Origin: Botryotinia globosa
Taxonomy: Eukaryota; Ascomycota; Leotiomycetes; Helotiales; Sclerotiniaceae
NCBI GenBank assembly: GCA_014898425.1
Contig: RCSZ01000005.1
Location: forward strand, 1,638,501 to 1,702,500
Direction: 5' to 3'
Length of the DNA stretch: 64,000 nt
Shown: positions 46,858 to 58,760 of the stretch, one piece after another
Layout: the number at the start of each line of letters is the position of its first letter
How positions within the stretch are numbered: position 1 is the first letter of the stretch
Notes under the pieces: model-generated
Databases searched by the model: none
Seen by the model: only the letters and a program-made list of their open reading frames with translations
Told to the model about the DNA's origin: nothing
Program-made: the position numbers and the translations under genes

Positions 46858-49831
46858 CTACCTGAAATGCTGCACAAAACCATGCAACCTGTCAATGACG
46901 ACTGGAAAGATCGCATTTGCACTATCCTCAATCAATCTTTCAAAATGCCTGATTGCATCCTCCTCGCTCAATTCTAAATGAAATCGTTCTTTGACTTTCA
47001 ATACAACCTTGTCAGGCTCAATCTTGATATCCGGGATATTGGCATCAACCATCAGACTGAAGAGATTGAGAATCAAATTTGAGGATTTCCGCAATGTTGT
47101 GTAAGCCGTGAAGCAGTACTGTTTGAATTGCGGATAATGTTCCGACATAGATCCTCCCATCCCGTCTACCATTTCCTTACAAAGTTTCATCGCGGGAGCG
47201 AATGGCTTAGGGTCTCTACCAAGTATAAAGCCAAAATCAGCGTGGAAGAAATGACCATCTGGTGCTAGAAGAAGGTTGTCCAGATGACGATCGCCCACAC
47301 CAAGAAGATATGTTATCACACAATATCCCGCACACGATTTTATAAACACATCCAAGGCTTCTTTGCGAACACCAAGAGATGCCTTGTCATCAGGATTATT
47401 AGATTTGAGGTAATTAAGTACAGTGTTGCCCTTGAACTTGTTGACAATGCTCTGCAGGGTCATGGATGGAACGAACTGGACAGCTCCTGCAGTTGCTCCA
47501 GTCGCAAGGATTTTGTAAGGTGATAACTTCAGGTCTAGGTTTTCTTTTTGTAGTAGTTGGTCCATGAGTGTAATGATCTGAATGACTAACTGATCCTGGC
47601 GCAAATCATCTCCTGTCTTGAAGATTATTTGATATTTTTGTTTGGTTGTCGTCTTAAAAGTTATCATGATTGGAAACAACGATGACTTGAAAACATTCGT
47701 TTCCGAAGGATCCACGCCAGTGATCATAATCGAAGGGTCAAGCGGTAGAGGTAGGGGTGGGTCTATAGTGATGAGTTCATTCTTAGGATCGGCAAGAAAT
47801 TGCTTTACCTTCTCGGCCTTGCGAGATACTGTATCCCGTGAAGACTTTATATCTTCAGAAACCCTAGATAACATCGTGACGAGCTCTGCTTGGCGCAGTA
47901 GAACCTTTCGAGTCTCAACTCCTTCAGGCGACTTCACCAATTCGGTCATGAAATCGTATTCAACCTTGGCAAATAGTTTACGATAGCCAGCTCCTTGATC
48001 TTCGCTTTTGTCATCGCATTCCACCATAAGATACCAGTGAAAGAGATTTCCGAGCTGAAAATTGTTTGTTGCCCTTGAAATAAGTAGTCGTGCAAGGGAA
48101 GAATCCTGTGTCGCGTCTTCAGCCGAATCGGGGGAAATATGCTCGAATTTGAGGGCTTGTACAAGTTGCAACAGATAGAGCAAGAGCTCGTCATCGTCCG
48201 ATTTTCGTAATCTATCCACGGCATAAGCTCTCACGGAAGAATTTTCGAATGTTGGCCCCAATAGCTCCAAAGCGTCATCAACGTCAATCTCGGTCCATTT
48301 GCTTAACATGGCCACTGCTTCACGGGCTTCGTTTGGGTCATTCCAGTTTACAGATTTGATGAACTTGGTGAGTGCCCTTTTGTCCCGCGCAAGATGATGC
48401 CTGAATTTCCAGACAAGGTCTTTTTCCTCTGGTGATAGAAAGTGTGTTGGCGAATATGCGATAATGTTGTTTAATTCATCTCGGACTTTGGCATTTGGTT
48501 TAAGGTCACGATCTAGCACCCCAGTTCTGTGACTTCGAACCAGACGACGATGTTTACTCTCCGCGGGGTTATCCCTGGCTCCGACTTCAGGGTCGTAGAC
48601 TCTTACAAGACGTCCGCCAAAGCCATGCTCATCATTGTCCCCGAAGCCATTGATACCTGGCCCGAATTGAACTTGCGGGGGAGGTTTAAGGATGATGTTT
48701 GACTGAGAAGAAGAAAGATTATGTAGCGAAGATATAGGTGGCGGCGGGTATTCATGGTCGGCAAATACAACCGGGAAGTCGAATCTGGGCAGCTCTACAT
48801 GAAGAGTGAATCTTTCATCCTTGGAAGGATGGTCCTCTGATAAATCATGGTCGGCATCGTTATTATTTTCCTCTGCTCCATCCAGAGTCAAAATCACACT
48901 TTTTTGTCGAGTTCTTCTGCGCTGGATGTTCTTGAGTGAGGTACTGGACGCCTGAAGACCGCGCTTTTCTACTCCTCTGAAAACCAATTGATCCAGCCAT
49001 TCGATACGTGCAATTTCTCCCATCTCATGCTTTTTGAATAACTTCTCCAGCCTGTCCAGTTCTTCACCCTCTTTGTCTAATATTTCAGCTTCTTCCTTAG
49101 ATTGAGATCCGGCACGACGCACATTAGGTATGACTGCGGGCGTTGAGGAGGAATCCAGGCCATCTGCAGCCTTGCGACGATGTAAGTGACATTTTTGACG
49201 ACCTTTTTGCAGCTGATTATCTTTGTCGAACAACCGTAAAGTAGTCCCACCAAACGGCACAGCATGCCCTTGAGCCCCATCACCTCCCGTTGGAGACAAA
49301 TCCCATACTGTGATGGCAAGTTGAGAGCTCAAAGGTATCGTTGAACAGTTTATGGGCAAGGTGAGCCATTCATTCCATCTTCCCCACGGTCAGCAACGTT
49401 CAAGTCTCTCAGCGACCTTCGACACTCACTTTCTCTCATTTTTGAATGATTTATAGGCCGTTTGGACGGGTACAGTTAATGGTTTCGAATCAGCCCATAA
49501 CTGCACAGTGACATAAAGATCCGAGTGAGGGCTACAATAGAATAATGGGGTTAGTATGCTCTAATTCGAAACGTAATATATAAATATATACAAGGGCAAC
49601 TTACCTCAAATTGGAGCCAATATGCCTCAAGTCTGGACGATTTATGAGTGTGGAAAATGGAATTGGGGTCTGCTCCCCTTCAAGGTTGACGCTATATATG
49701 ATGTTTAGTGGGTGTGCATCACACAGTATTGTAAACGAGCATGCTGAGGTGTCGTGTTAACGTTCGACTTACATTCTAATATTTAACGGAATATCCAGAG
49801 CTTCTGAAGTTGCAAAGGAGAAGGGTTCCAT
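46858..49831 (-). CDS. VPS34: Phosphatidylinositol 3-kinase VPS34 (class III)
   Basis: Four exons: 49773-49831, 49605-49691, 49430-49531 and 46858-49378, with GT-AG introns; 2,769 nt, 922 aa, frame closed throughout. It makes phosphatidylinositol 3-phosphate for autophagy and endosome-to-vacuole sorting, working with Vps15 and Atg6/Vps30. The start MEPFSFATSEALDIPLNIRI is typical. A C2 domain follows (LWADSKPLTVPVQTAY, KWNEWL, LAITVWD, ~45-115), then the PIK helical domain (~370-560) and the kinase: GDDLRQDQL (~672), catalytic GVGDRHLDNL (776-785, Asp779 and Asn784) and the metal-binding ADFG (796-799). It ends FPVVIDRLHGFVQHFR, the membrane-binding helix needed for activity. A charged insertion at ~155-190 and the segment around 250-300 are lineage-specific linkers. 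Divergent from NSE4. Confidence 0.95.
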
Positions 49832-50311
49832 GATCCATGTTCCACGGATGTTTGGTAGAAGGAGATGAGTTGGAAGGGAAGCAAGAATGAAGTTAAAATG
49901 TTAATTGCTTCATTGATGAGCTCGTGGTACTTGAACCTGTAGTACAGAGATCGTAGGAGCCGTAGATCCCGTGAAACAAACACAATGAATTCTTGGTATG
50001 AAATACTATTATTGTTATGTATGAGATGAATTGGGATGACGGGAGGTAACATCAATCCATGGATGTCACAAGTATAAATGAGCCATTGAGCGAGCCATTG
50101 AGCCATCTGCCCTGCCATCCTACGATGTCTGTGCACTTCTCCACATAGTCTTATCGGAATATTATAATTCCGCTCACACGTCACGCTAGCATCGCCCCTG
50201 CCAAAAAAGATCTCTCTCGCCCTCTTCATTATTATTCCAAGGTTAATAATCAATTAATTATTGTTTATTATGATAGGATTGAGGAAGAACTTGAATATCG
50301 ACTGAAGAAGC

Positions 50312-50340
50312 GTCACATGTCACATGTCACATGTCACATG
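50312..50340. repeat. GTCACAT tandem repeat, 4 units
   Basis: Four exact 7-bp units plus a final G. Each unit creates a CACATG/CATGTG-like core, so it could be a clustered factor-binding site as well as a microsatellite. Confidence 0.7.
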
Positions 50341-50450
50341 ATATGATTGATTGATAGATTCCCTTGACGCGACCTGCTCTTCTGCTCTTTCTTGATCGAA
50401 GGGCACTCACTGCCTAGGTATACCGGTACAGATACACCACATCTCTCCGC

Positions 50451-50499
50451 TCCCACTCCCACTCCCACTCCCACTCCCAATCCCAATCCCACTCCCACT
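50451..50499. repeat. CCCACT/CCCAAT hexanucleotide array
   Basis: Eight 6-bp units, two of them CCCAAT, on the + strand about 370 bp upstream of the NSE4 start. Pyrimidine-rich and probably in the 5' leader or core promoter. Confidence 0.8.
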
Positions 50500-50872
50500 T
50501 CTATTCTACCTCTACCCCAAACCTTCCTTCTCCTCCCTCCCTTTCAATCCATATCACCCTTCACTGTCCTTCGCTTCACTTCTCTCCCTTTCCGACTACG
50601 AACATTTCACTGGGAACCTACAATACGATATCATAATGGAAATAATACAGTGACAAATTACTTTTCAATTTTAACGAGCAAAATTCAATCGCTCGATAAG
50701 CGTAATACTTTATCTTATCAGGAACTTTCGGTCGAGAACACGAAGTATCAAACGCGATCTGGACGCGCGAGGCTATTCACTTATCGCAACCAAGTCTTGA
50801 ATGTTCGCGTCCATTTATCATAAAAACTTCAACGAAAATCTGGACTGTGCCAAAGTTTCACTATAGTTCACC

Positions 50873-52359
50873 ATGTCTAGAATAAAGATATCGGAATCCC
50901 CTGCCCCTCGTTTTGCCGACGATTTGTACGAAGCATCCCCCGGACCAAGTTATCCAAGAAGGACTTCCGATAACATGGCTTTATCTCCTTCTCCAGCCGC
51001 TTCTATTTCGTCCGATAAAGAGAATTACTCTTCAAGCAATGTAATCGATAAGGGAAAAGGTCGCGCCGTAAGTGTTTCCATGGGCCCGCCAAGAGCACCA
51101 TCACCCATCAGCAAGAGAAAGCGCACTGTAACCACCGGCGAGGGAGACCATTCAATGCAACGCAACCAAAGAAGGCGCACAATTGAAGCGGTTGAAAATG
51201 ACGACGAGGGGGAACAGGAGTATGATCCAGATCAAAGTGTCGAAGAGAGAAGAAAGCTTCGGTCCGACTTGAGGGGTCTTTCGAGAACTCTGCAAGATAA
51301 TCGTGCCGAGTATCTTAGTGCAGAATCAACGGGCATCAAGGATACATTGCTCAGAGCAAATAAGCTATCAGAGAAAGTCAAACAAACCTCGGATGCAACA
51401 ATCGATTCACGATTGCTTGTTAGTACTGCAGATCTAGCCAAGAAGAAGACGCTGCGAATGACATCCGGTGACACCGCACAAGGAGTTGACGTGGATGACT
51501 TTGTTTCTAAGATCAAGTTATATATGGGAAGGGGCGAACGCTCGCAGGACCATGCACCACATAATACTCAGCGGAGTCACCGGAATGGTGTCATCGATGA
51601 AGATGACAGCGACAACGACAACGATGGAGAAATGCTCAACTGGGAACATCTCGGGCGCAATGCTTGTTTACCGAACAATGCTCGCCCATCAGTGCCCGGT
51701 TTTCTTCTTGGCCCCCTGTCTTTACAAAAGCGCGCCCGCAGGGCTATTGTTCGAAGAGCTCCCCTCAGACTAAACAATCTCCACGAAATACAACCCGAGG
51801 TTTTGAGGGCAGATGATATAGAGAAATCAGAGAATGCAAATCTGACTTATTTGTGCACAAAAATTCAAGACAGATTGAAGGAAGTTCAAGCCAAGGCCTT
51901 CGATGCTGTTGAACTGGAGACTACAGAAGACATGTCTGAAGAAGAAGGTGTTGCACTGAGGGAAAAGTATGGTATATCGGAGAATTGTAGCATTGCATAT
52001 TTCAAATTTGTCATCAATCCATTTTCCTTCGGCCAAACGATTGAGAACATGTTTTATGTGAGCTTCTTGGTTCGAGACGGTAAAGTAGAAGTTGAAATAG
52101 ACTCGGATGGGCTCCCATACATAGGTTCGTTTTCTCATGCCTCTCAAGAAGACAATGATAGCTGATAGAGTACTTAGGCGTCAGGGATCCAAAAGATAAT
52201 GGAAGTTCTTCCCATACAGCAAGACATCAAGCAGTCCTATCACTCGATATGCAAGATTGGCAAGAAATGATCGACCTCTTTGATATCAAAGAACCCATGA
52301 TCGATCATAGAGAAGAACAAGACAATAGTAATATTGGCGTCAAGGGATGGTATGCTTAA
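50873..52359 (+). CDS. NSE4: SMC5/6 complex subunit NSE4 (kleisin)
   Basis: Two exons: 50873-52124 and 52178-52359, split by a 53-nt GTTCGT...TTAG intron; 1,434 nt, 477 aa. Nse4 is the kleisin that bridges the Smc5 and Smc6 heads and binds Nse1-Nse3, in nuclear DNA repair. The disordered N-terminus has a KRKR-type basic stretch (~82). A helical Nse3-binding block lies at ~125-195 (RKLRSDLRGLSRTLQDNRAE). The C-terminal winged-helix domain includes FVINPFSFGQTIENMFYVSF, VEVEIDSDGLPYIGVRDP and DWQEMIDLFDI. Without the second exon the frame would end GSFSHASQEDNDS, losing the last conserved helix, so the splice is well supported. Confidence 0.92.
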
Positions 52360-53295
52360 ATCATGGACTAAAGAAATAATACTTGGCGAGTCGATTGGCG
52401 TTCGCTGTTTGGTGGGCGCAACATGGCGTGCTTACATAGGTTTCATGCTTGGCTTATGGACGGAGTTTATTGGGAACAACGAGAGTGGGATGGATGGGAA
52501 CATGGCTGGATGAATGTGTCCAACATCAAGTGGCGTAAAGGCGTCTTCCTATATGTTGTAGCTTCGTACCTTTTCAACGACGTAAAGGAACTTGCTACCT
52601 TGTTGTATATAGTTGTGAGAATTTAACATGTTATGTCGAGATAACGAAATCAAGTTCTAATGAAAACATTCCCAGAAAGTCCCGCAATGTGTCGCATGCT
52701 TCTATGGTGTTTCTGTCAATACTTGGACTGTGAATGTTACATTATTCCAGCCGTTTTTGATCCATATCCACTTAACAACACCCTTTAGAGCTTCAAATGA
52801 AGACATCTTCTTGTCGACATGCGCGTGCATATTAGGGACGATCTAACAGGAAATTTGAGGCTTAGGCGTTTGTTCAGCTGTATAGTCTCTTATTGTGGTC
52901 AAAAATGACAACAGATATGTGTTCTACACATTCTTTGAGATTCAGATTAGTGAGGTCACGACTGTAAGATTGCATTAATACAAATGAAGAGAAGGCGTAT
53001 CAATGAGAACATATGTTTGTACAAAGGTGAAAGAGGTGGAAGGAAAACGTGGACCGTTTGAGGGTCTTGCAATCGTTCAAGTGACTCCGTTCTACCCAAT
53101 TGAATTGATCCCATCTTGATCGTCTTACACGGAGCGGTATGTTAGTATATACATGACATGAAATCGTCTATCCATCAGGACCACATTCATCTGCCGTTCC
53201 TGCAATCTTGTTTTAAAGGCTAAAACCAAACACCTCGCTGTGCTGCTAAAAGATTCAGAATCCTACGAGAATCCGGATTGCATTTTGCACCAGTT
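52360..53295. other. Intergenic region between convergent NSE4 and MCP1-like genes
   Basis: No supported gene. It should hold both 3' UTRs. A 67-codon frame at 52423-52626 (+) has no conserved feature. Confidence 0.5.
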
Positions 53296-54343
53296 CTATC
53301 CCAGTAGTGGAATTTTTTGATAAAGAGCGTCATATCCAGAGCCGACCCAACCAGTTTCCGCACCACCTCGTGCGATGACCCCCAATCCACCGGCATACCA
53401 GATAAGGCCCACAAGACCAACAATACCATTGAGACTCCACCACCTCCTCCTTCTTTCCCTCTCGGTTCCTCTGGGTAGCAACCCTAACCACTTCGCTGTG
53501 CCCCAAACCATGTGACCCGCCCCAAATCCTACTAAAGCTACATACGTCGTCCAAGAAATCACAGGATGTTTGACGAAGCCATGCGCAACGTATCCCAACC
53601 CAACGCCAGATGATCCTCCTTCATGTATCAAAGGAATGACTCGGTTAACGAACATATGAGAAGCTACAAGAGGAGCGAGAATATAGCCTGAAACGGAGGT
53701 GAACGAGATTGAAGGCCAGAACTTCGGTGATAAGAAGGAAAAGTAGGAAAGAGAACTGGTCGGTTGATGGGAAGAGTAGCGTTTTTCAGCTACACGACGG
53801 CGATAGAGACGTAACGCGAAGCCAGAAGTAATGTGAGTAGCGAGAGGGAGACCAACGAGTAATGGCTCGAGAGGGAATGATTCTGTTGCGGGATTAGTGG
53901 GGCTGCGTGAAGCATAGGATGAGTGATACAGGCTTAGCCAAAGGAGCACTTACGATAGTATGGGCGAGTCAGCAATAAGTACTTTTCAGAAGCAGGTACC
54001 GAGCGGGTAATGAGGGGTATTATGGAGGTGTTCGTGATATGCAAAGCACTAAAGACTGAAAAGGCATACGACGAGTAACGTTGTATACGTGTGACTATAT
54101 CACATTATCTCATTAGTCCGTAGCCACGATACAAGTTTACAATAAATAGCACTCACGATAATATACAGCTCCATGACCGGAACCACTAAGTCCTAATGTT
54201 GAGGATCTTCCAAACGAGGTATATGAAGGCAACTCGGGTAGCTTTTCATCCCAGTCAAGTGGGGAATCTATTGGTGAAGGATCTAATTGTTGAAGATCAA
54301 CAAAAGTATCGTCTGAAGCGATAGAATCTCGCCGTTGTTCCAT
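53296..54343 (-). CDS. MCP1: MCP1-like multi-pass mitochondrial membrane protein
   Basis: Three exons: 54157-54343, 53954-54094 and 53296-53882; 915 nt, 304 aa. The second intron ends at CAACAG (53883) with a CCACTAATC branch point; using the earlier CGCAG would put a stop in frame, and the chosen site joins Y-Y-Q-S-F-P-L-E-P-L-L-V as expected. Residues 1-60 are Ser/Asp/Pro-rich and soluble. From ~65 there are about five hydrophobic segments: RYSSYAFSVFSALHI, EPLLVGLPLATHITSGFAL, SVSGYILAPLVASHMFVN, SWTTYVALVGFGAGHMVWG and LNGIVGLVGLIWYAGGLGV. This layout and the YSSY...ALH...T and G-H-x-x-x-G motifs match the fungal MCP1_TM family; yeast Mcp1 sits in the mitochondrial outer membrane and, with Vps13, supports lipid supply when ERMES is lost. 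Function is inferred from family. Confidence 0.8.
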
Positions 54344-54750
54344 ATTTTACAATGTATTGCGGCAAGTGTGTAGGAAATCTCAGGATCAAGAAAATGATAT
54401 TTATCAAAGAGGCATTAAAATGATAACATGAATTATAAAAAGAGTTTCGGGATACTTATTAGTTTGTAACTAGGTAAGGATTAGATAGTCAGACAGTCAG
54501 TGTGAAATGTGTTGAAGATGTATGGATCGGATAGATTTAAGGTTATAAAGCTTGGACCATACCTTAATTTTGCTAGCAAATCACGTGGTACGGTATCACG
54601 TACAAACAGTGAGTACCTGCCCAGGTAAGATGTGTGTTTGACGGACATTGGGTGCGAGAGAGAAAAAGGTTACAATATACAACACAACACAGCACAACAA
54701 CACACACAGCACAACACAAAACAACAAAACCGTCACGATCGGCACAAAAT
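54344..54750. promoter_or_regulatory. Divergent promoter region MCP1-like / C2H2 gene
   Basis: 407 bp between the two starts. A CA-rich run (ACACAACACAGCACAAC and variants, about 54680-54729) precedes the + strand start and is probably its 5' leader. CACGTG-like sites (TCACGTGG, about 54580) may bind bHLH factors. No TATA box seen. Confidence 0.45.
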
Positions 54751-55371
54751 ATGCCTCCAGTAATTTATCTCACGTGAAATTGATTGTTTGATTAAAGTAC
54801 TAATGTCATCTTCAAGCGTGGTTTCACGAACCCGGCCCCCAAAACTGAAAGTGCTCGCGAGGCTGTCAAGTCTTTCTATTGTAGGTTATCATGGCCCCAT
54901 CCACCTTGCATATATTCTCTTACATGCACAGGTGAATTATGCAGCAAGGGATACGCTCGAATGAACGAGTATGAGGCTCATCTCTCTTCATACGACCACT
55001 CTCACAAACAACGTCTTAAGGACATGCGGCAATTAACACGCGATCCGATGGCCTCTAGCAAAGCTCGAAAGGCAGAAGCGAAAGCAAACTCGCAGTCTGG
55101 TTTGATCTCAATAAAATTGGGTGGAGAAGCAAGCTCGAGTACTGGAGCTACTGCTGGAGGTTTCAAGAAAGGGGGTTTCAAGAAATCGGGGTTCAAAAGT
55201 GCTTTTGCCCCGGTTGACGGGGGCGGAGCTGATGCACCCACGAATAAAGACATTGAAGAGAAGATCCAAGTAGGCGGAAGCCTTGGAGTCAAGGAAGGTG
55301 GTTTAGAAAGCGATACCGATGATGAACAATACGGGTATGAGATGTACGATCCAAGATATCCTACGGATTGA
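54751..55371 (+). CDS. Small C2H2 zinc-finger protein
   Basis: Three exons: 54751-54759 (only MPP), 54817-54880 and 54932-55371; 513 nt, 170 aa. Introns of 57 and 51 nt have GTAATT and GTAGGT donors, and the first has a TACTAAT branch point. Splicing is needed to build the finger: C25-x2-C28-x12-H41-x5-H47 (SFYCELCSKGYARMNEYEAH, then SYDHSH), followed by KQRLKDMRQLTRDP. This N-terminal 'single finger plus H-K-x-R-L' module occurs in GPATCH8/ZNF804-like and related RNA-processing proteins, so a nuclear RNA-linked role is likely but not shown. Further on, GGFKKGGFKKSGFKSAF (~95-115) repeats a G-F-K motif, and the end is acidic (ESDTDDEQYGYEMYDPRY). The frame starting at 54961 alone would lose both cysteines. 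Confidence 0.82.
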
Positions 55372-57468
55372 GAAAGACCGGAGATTGAAAATTTGTATTC
55401 ATACACGCTGAAGCCTCGAGCAGTGTATAGTCCGAAGGCTCGAAGCCTCTCGTAAATTCGCATACCTTTGTCTTGCACGAGAGTTCTGATGGAAGAGTTC
55501 GGGCATATTACACCAGCACTAAAGCATCGATTCTATGCATTCCGATGAAAAGAGGTGAACGCTTATGGTCATATTAATGGAGATCGAGATCACGATCTTC
55601 TGAATTGAAGAGTACCAACTAGTCAGAAAACACAATCACATATTGCATGTTGACTCCATGTGGATGATTGCCCACCTCGGTAATTGGCTCTGCAATGGAG
55701 ATCATCGCGATAGTTTTTTCGAGCGGTCAAACTTTGAAGTACCAAGATGGCGTCTAGAGCATAGTTGGGTGATGTTCCAGATCAAATTGATTTGTTCAAT
55801 GAATCATTACGCCCAGAAAGGATGATATGCGGAGGTATTCGTGACAGTTAGAGGCTGAGATTCGGACTCAAATGATCAGAATAGCAAGAATGAATCATAG
55901 CTAGCATAAATTTTGTCCTACGAGTCGTCAGAAAGCCTTTAAAAACCATACTTGACATCAAAATCTTCGATTTACATACGTTGTATGCGAAAAGGGTCAT
56001 GATCCATATATGCGACTTTCACGTAAAGGTACGTCCCTGCCCATTCAGCCAATTTAGTCCATTGATTACGTTTGTTTGAAAGATATGAACAATCTCTTGC
56101 GTGATACCTGCCTGTCGTTAGCCGCTACATCGTAGCTTTTTGCTCAGCATATATTAGCCATAAGTTATGATGGATATTGTGAGAGTCCTGAATACTTTCC
56201 GCTTTCTCCTGATCCAGATCACGATGTTTGCTTCTAGAAATCCAACCCGATCCAATTGATATGCGTAAGTGCTAAGTATGAAATGTATGATGGTGAGACC
56301 CAAGCAAGGTCTACATCAGTTATAATGAGATTTTGAGGGGTCCACTGATCAGCTGTAAAGAGGCAATCGAGATCGATTCTCCTGACGAGCAACTTAATGA
56401 GTTATCTTAGTCTGGATGCAATCAAAAATGCATTGCTCTGTTCACCACATCTTCCATTGGCAGCGCTGTTGTGTAAAGTCTTGCTTCCGTGACACACTTT
56501 GTCACAGGTTCGCAACTACGAAATTATTTAACTTGATCTGTTCCTATCCCCCATTCAAGTTTGTATCTTTAGAGTTTCTTTTCGCGACTTCCTAGCTTTC
56601 TTTTTCGTGGAGACTCGCGTAACTACTCGAAGTAACCATGCCAGGTATTGTGTGGCGGTGTACGTGCCAGTTCTTTGAAATCTTCCAATCGTCTAGCAAC
56701 CCCAATGCATTCAAATCAGAGCGGGTCCGATTTGTACCGTCGTATGTTGCCATTCATATCATCATTGTTCTAGGAAGCATGGTAAAGTTCTGGACCTAGA
56801 TGGTGAAGATACCATTTCCATCGATGAAGTGAACGTCGGGACGATAAATAATTAATGCAAGTATTAGATCGTTGTTAACCAGACGTCAAAACTTGTATAG
56901 ACATGCTCAATAAATTTTAATTCCACGCGAGCCACTTTGGCTGCGAATTGTTTCCTCGAAAGTGATATCATCATAAATTCCCAGTATAGACCTTGGACTG
57001 AGCTAGTTTAAATTGGGAAAGTAGTCTCTGATAGGTCGTATTACAAGAGTGGAGAATCAAACTCGTCGCTTCGGCATGTAAAGATAGGGAAACTACTCTC
57101 TCATTGACTCGCTTCTGCGGCTCATCCATCTGTGGATGCCAATTTCTCAAATTGAGCTCTTATGTACATCAAACTTTGTAGCAGGAGCTTCATATCTCGG
57201 ATTTTGGAGATCAATCTTCACGGATTTTGCTAAAGTCCGGTCACTGGTCATGGCAATGATCCCATCAGAATGCGTGCTATTCATTTGGGCGTTGAAATAA
57301 CAACTGGGGAAAAACGATGTGAGAAAAAGCTATATAACATGCTGTCCGCCCTCTAATTTTGGTCGAACTCAAATCATCAAGAACAATCCCATTTGCAAAC
57401 CACCCATATCGAAGCACAAGTACCTTGCTCATCACTCACCACTATTCAACGACTGTTCCCGAGACAAC
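55372..57468. other. 2.1-kb intergenic region, no gene supported
   Basis: Normal GC, with no frame carrying a recognisable domain. About 56520-56640 is pyrimidine-rich and promoter-like, leading to an ATG at 56638 whose unspliced frame is 53 codons. The last part is the SDR gene leader; the frame extends upstream of the chosen SDR start to an in-frame ATG at 57319. Confidence 0.45.
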
Positions 57469-58555
57469 ATGGCAGCTGCAGTTGCGACTCAACCCCACAA
57501 CCTTCCGCTCCTCGTTACGCCCGAGACGTGTCAAGGCCGTACGTACGTTGTTACCGGCGCCAACACCGGTCTCGGGCTTGAAGCTGCCAGACATCTTGTT
57601 CGACTGGGCTCTGCCACCGTGATTATGGCAGTACGTGACCCATCTTCCGGCCTTCGCGCTCTGATTGATATTGAATCATCAACCGGAATTTCTGGTGTAG
57701 CTCGAGTTTGGGAGCTTGATCTATCTTCATACGCTTCTGTTATAGCTTTTGTGAAAAGAGCAACGGAGGAACTTGATAGAATTGATGCAGTGATAGAGAA
57801 CGCTGGGGTAGCTTCAGGAGAAAGAATCATCAAAGAGGGACATCTGCTTACAATTACAGTCAATGTAATTAGCACTATACTATTGGGAGTCTTGCTGCTT
57901 CCAAAATTGAAGGAATCTAGGGAGCGATTCGGAATCTTACCGCATCTGGTTATCGTAACGAGTAGAGTCGGTTTTGATTTTGGGGAGGACTGGACGAAGA
58001 TCAAGGATGACCCAATAGTGAATTCGAATATGGAAGAGATGACTCCAAAGGCGTAAGTTACCTCCCAGCTGCTTGATATAGACTAACAGGATTCAATCAG
58101 ATATCCACTGTCTAAGCTCCTTGAGATAATGGCAATTCGCCATCTTACTGGTGTTCTTCCCCTTCAACAAATTGGAGTTGTCATAAACCTAGTGTGCCCC
58201 GGTCTTTGTAAGACCGATCTTAGCCGCAGCGTCCCCCCCGGACTTCGTGAAAGAATAGCTAAGCAAAAGGAGCAATATGGGCGAACCGCCGAAGATGGTA
58301 GTCGAACATTATTGCACGGCGCAGTTGCGGGCGAAGAGAGTCATGGATGTCTTTTGGAATCCTGTACCATAGCCGAGTACGTTTGAACCGTAGCCATAAT
58401 CTGTTACTATGCTGACACCTTGACCAAGGAATGTAATACCAAGTTGGGTAACTGACTTGGATGGCAGGAAATCGCAGAAGATTGTTTGGGACGCGATTGC
58501 AGAGGAGCTGGAAACGATTGAGCCTGGATGTGTAGAGAAGATATTCAAAAGATGA
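57469..58555 (+). CDS. Short-chain dehydrogenase/reductase (SDR)
   Basis: Three exons: 57469-58052, 58101-58376 and 58429-58555; 987 nt, 328 aa. Rossmann-fold NAD(P)H binding: VVTGANTGLG (28-36 region), the Asp of ELDLSSYASV, and ENAG (NNAG equivalent). The active site has Ser in LVIVTSRVG and YPLSK (Tyr196, Lys200), the Tyr codon beginning right after intron 1. The third exon starts after CCAAG and gives NVIPSWVTDLDGRKSQ and KIVWDAIAEELETIEPG, matching the usual C-terminus of fungal retinol-dehydrogenase-like SDRs. I chose the ATG at 57469 (MAAAVATQ); starting at 57319 would add 50 residues with no conserved content. Substrate unknown. Its 3' end is only 205 bp from that of the converging gene. 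Confidence 0.85.
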
Positions 58556-58760
58556 GGCTTTTGAAACTACTAGGTTTCAATGCTAGTTATTTTCCAAGTA
58601 CTTATGTAGCTTCCCTCTTTTGTTGATGACGCATCTGATCATATGTATCAACAGCAGATCATATTTCTCCCCACATAAATTCTCCACTCAACAACCTCTC
58701 CTTTTACTAAATGCTTGAAGAGTTATACCACATTTCATTATAAGAGTTGGATCCTTGCCT

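Larger units (their letters stand above)
49832..50872. promoter_or_regulatory. Divergent promoter region VPS34 / NSE4
   Basis: 1.04 kb between the two starts. It contains GTCACAT x4 (50312-50340) and a CCCACT array (50451-50499). A frame at 50392-50823 (+) is mostly a Pro/Thr translation of the CCCACT array and lies in the likely NSE4 leader; I do not call it a gene. The - strand frame at 49783-50253 is VPS34 leader. Confidence 0.5.

Noticed and set aside
50392..50823. 143-codon frame upstream of NSE4
   Set aside because: Dominated by translation of the CCCACT array; no domain; sits in the likely 5' leader.
56638..56850. Possible tiny gene from ATG 56638, unspliced 53 codons, or spliced (donor about 56658) to a segment reading KHGKVLDLDGEDTISID
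   Set aside because: A frame can be made with a GT-AG intron, but there is no family match and the product would be only ~34 residues. Not enough support.
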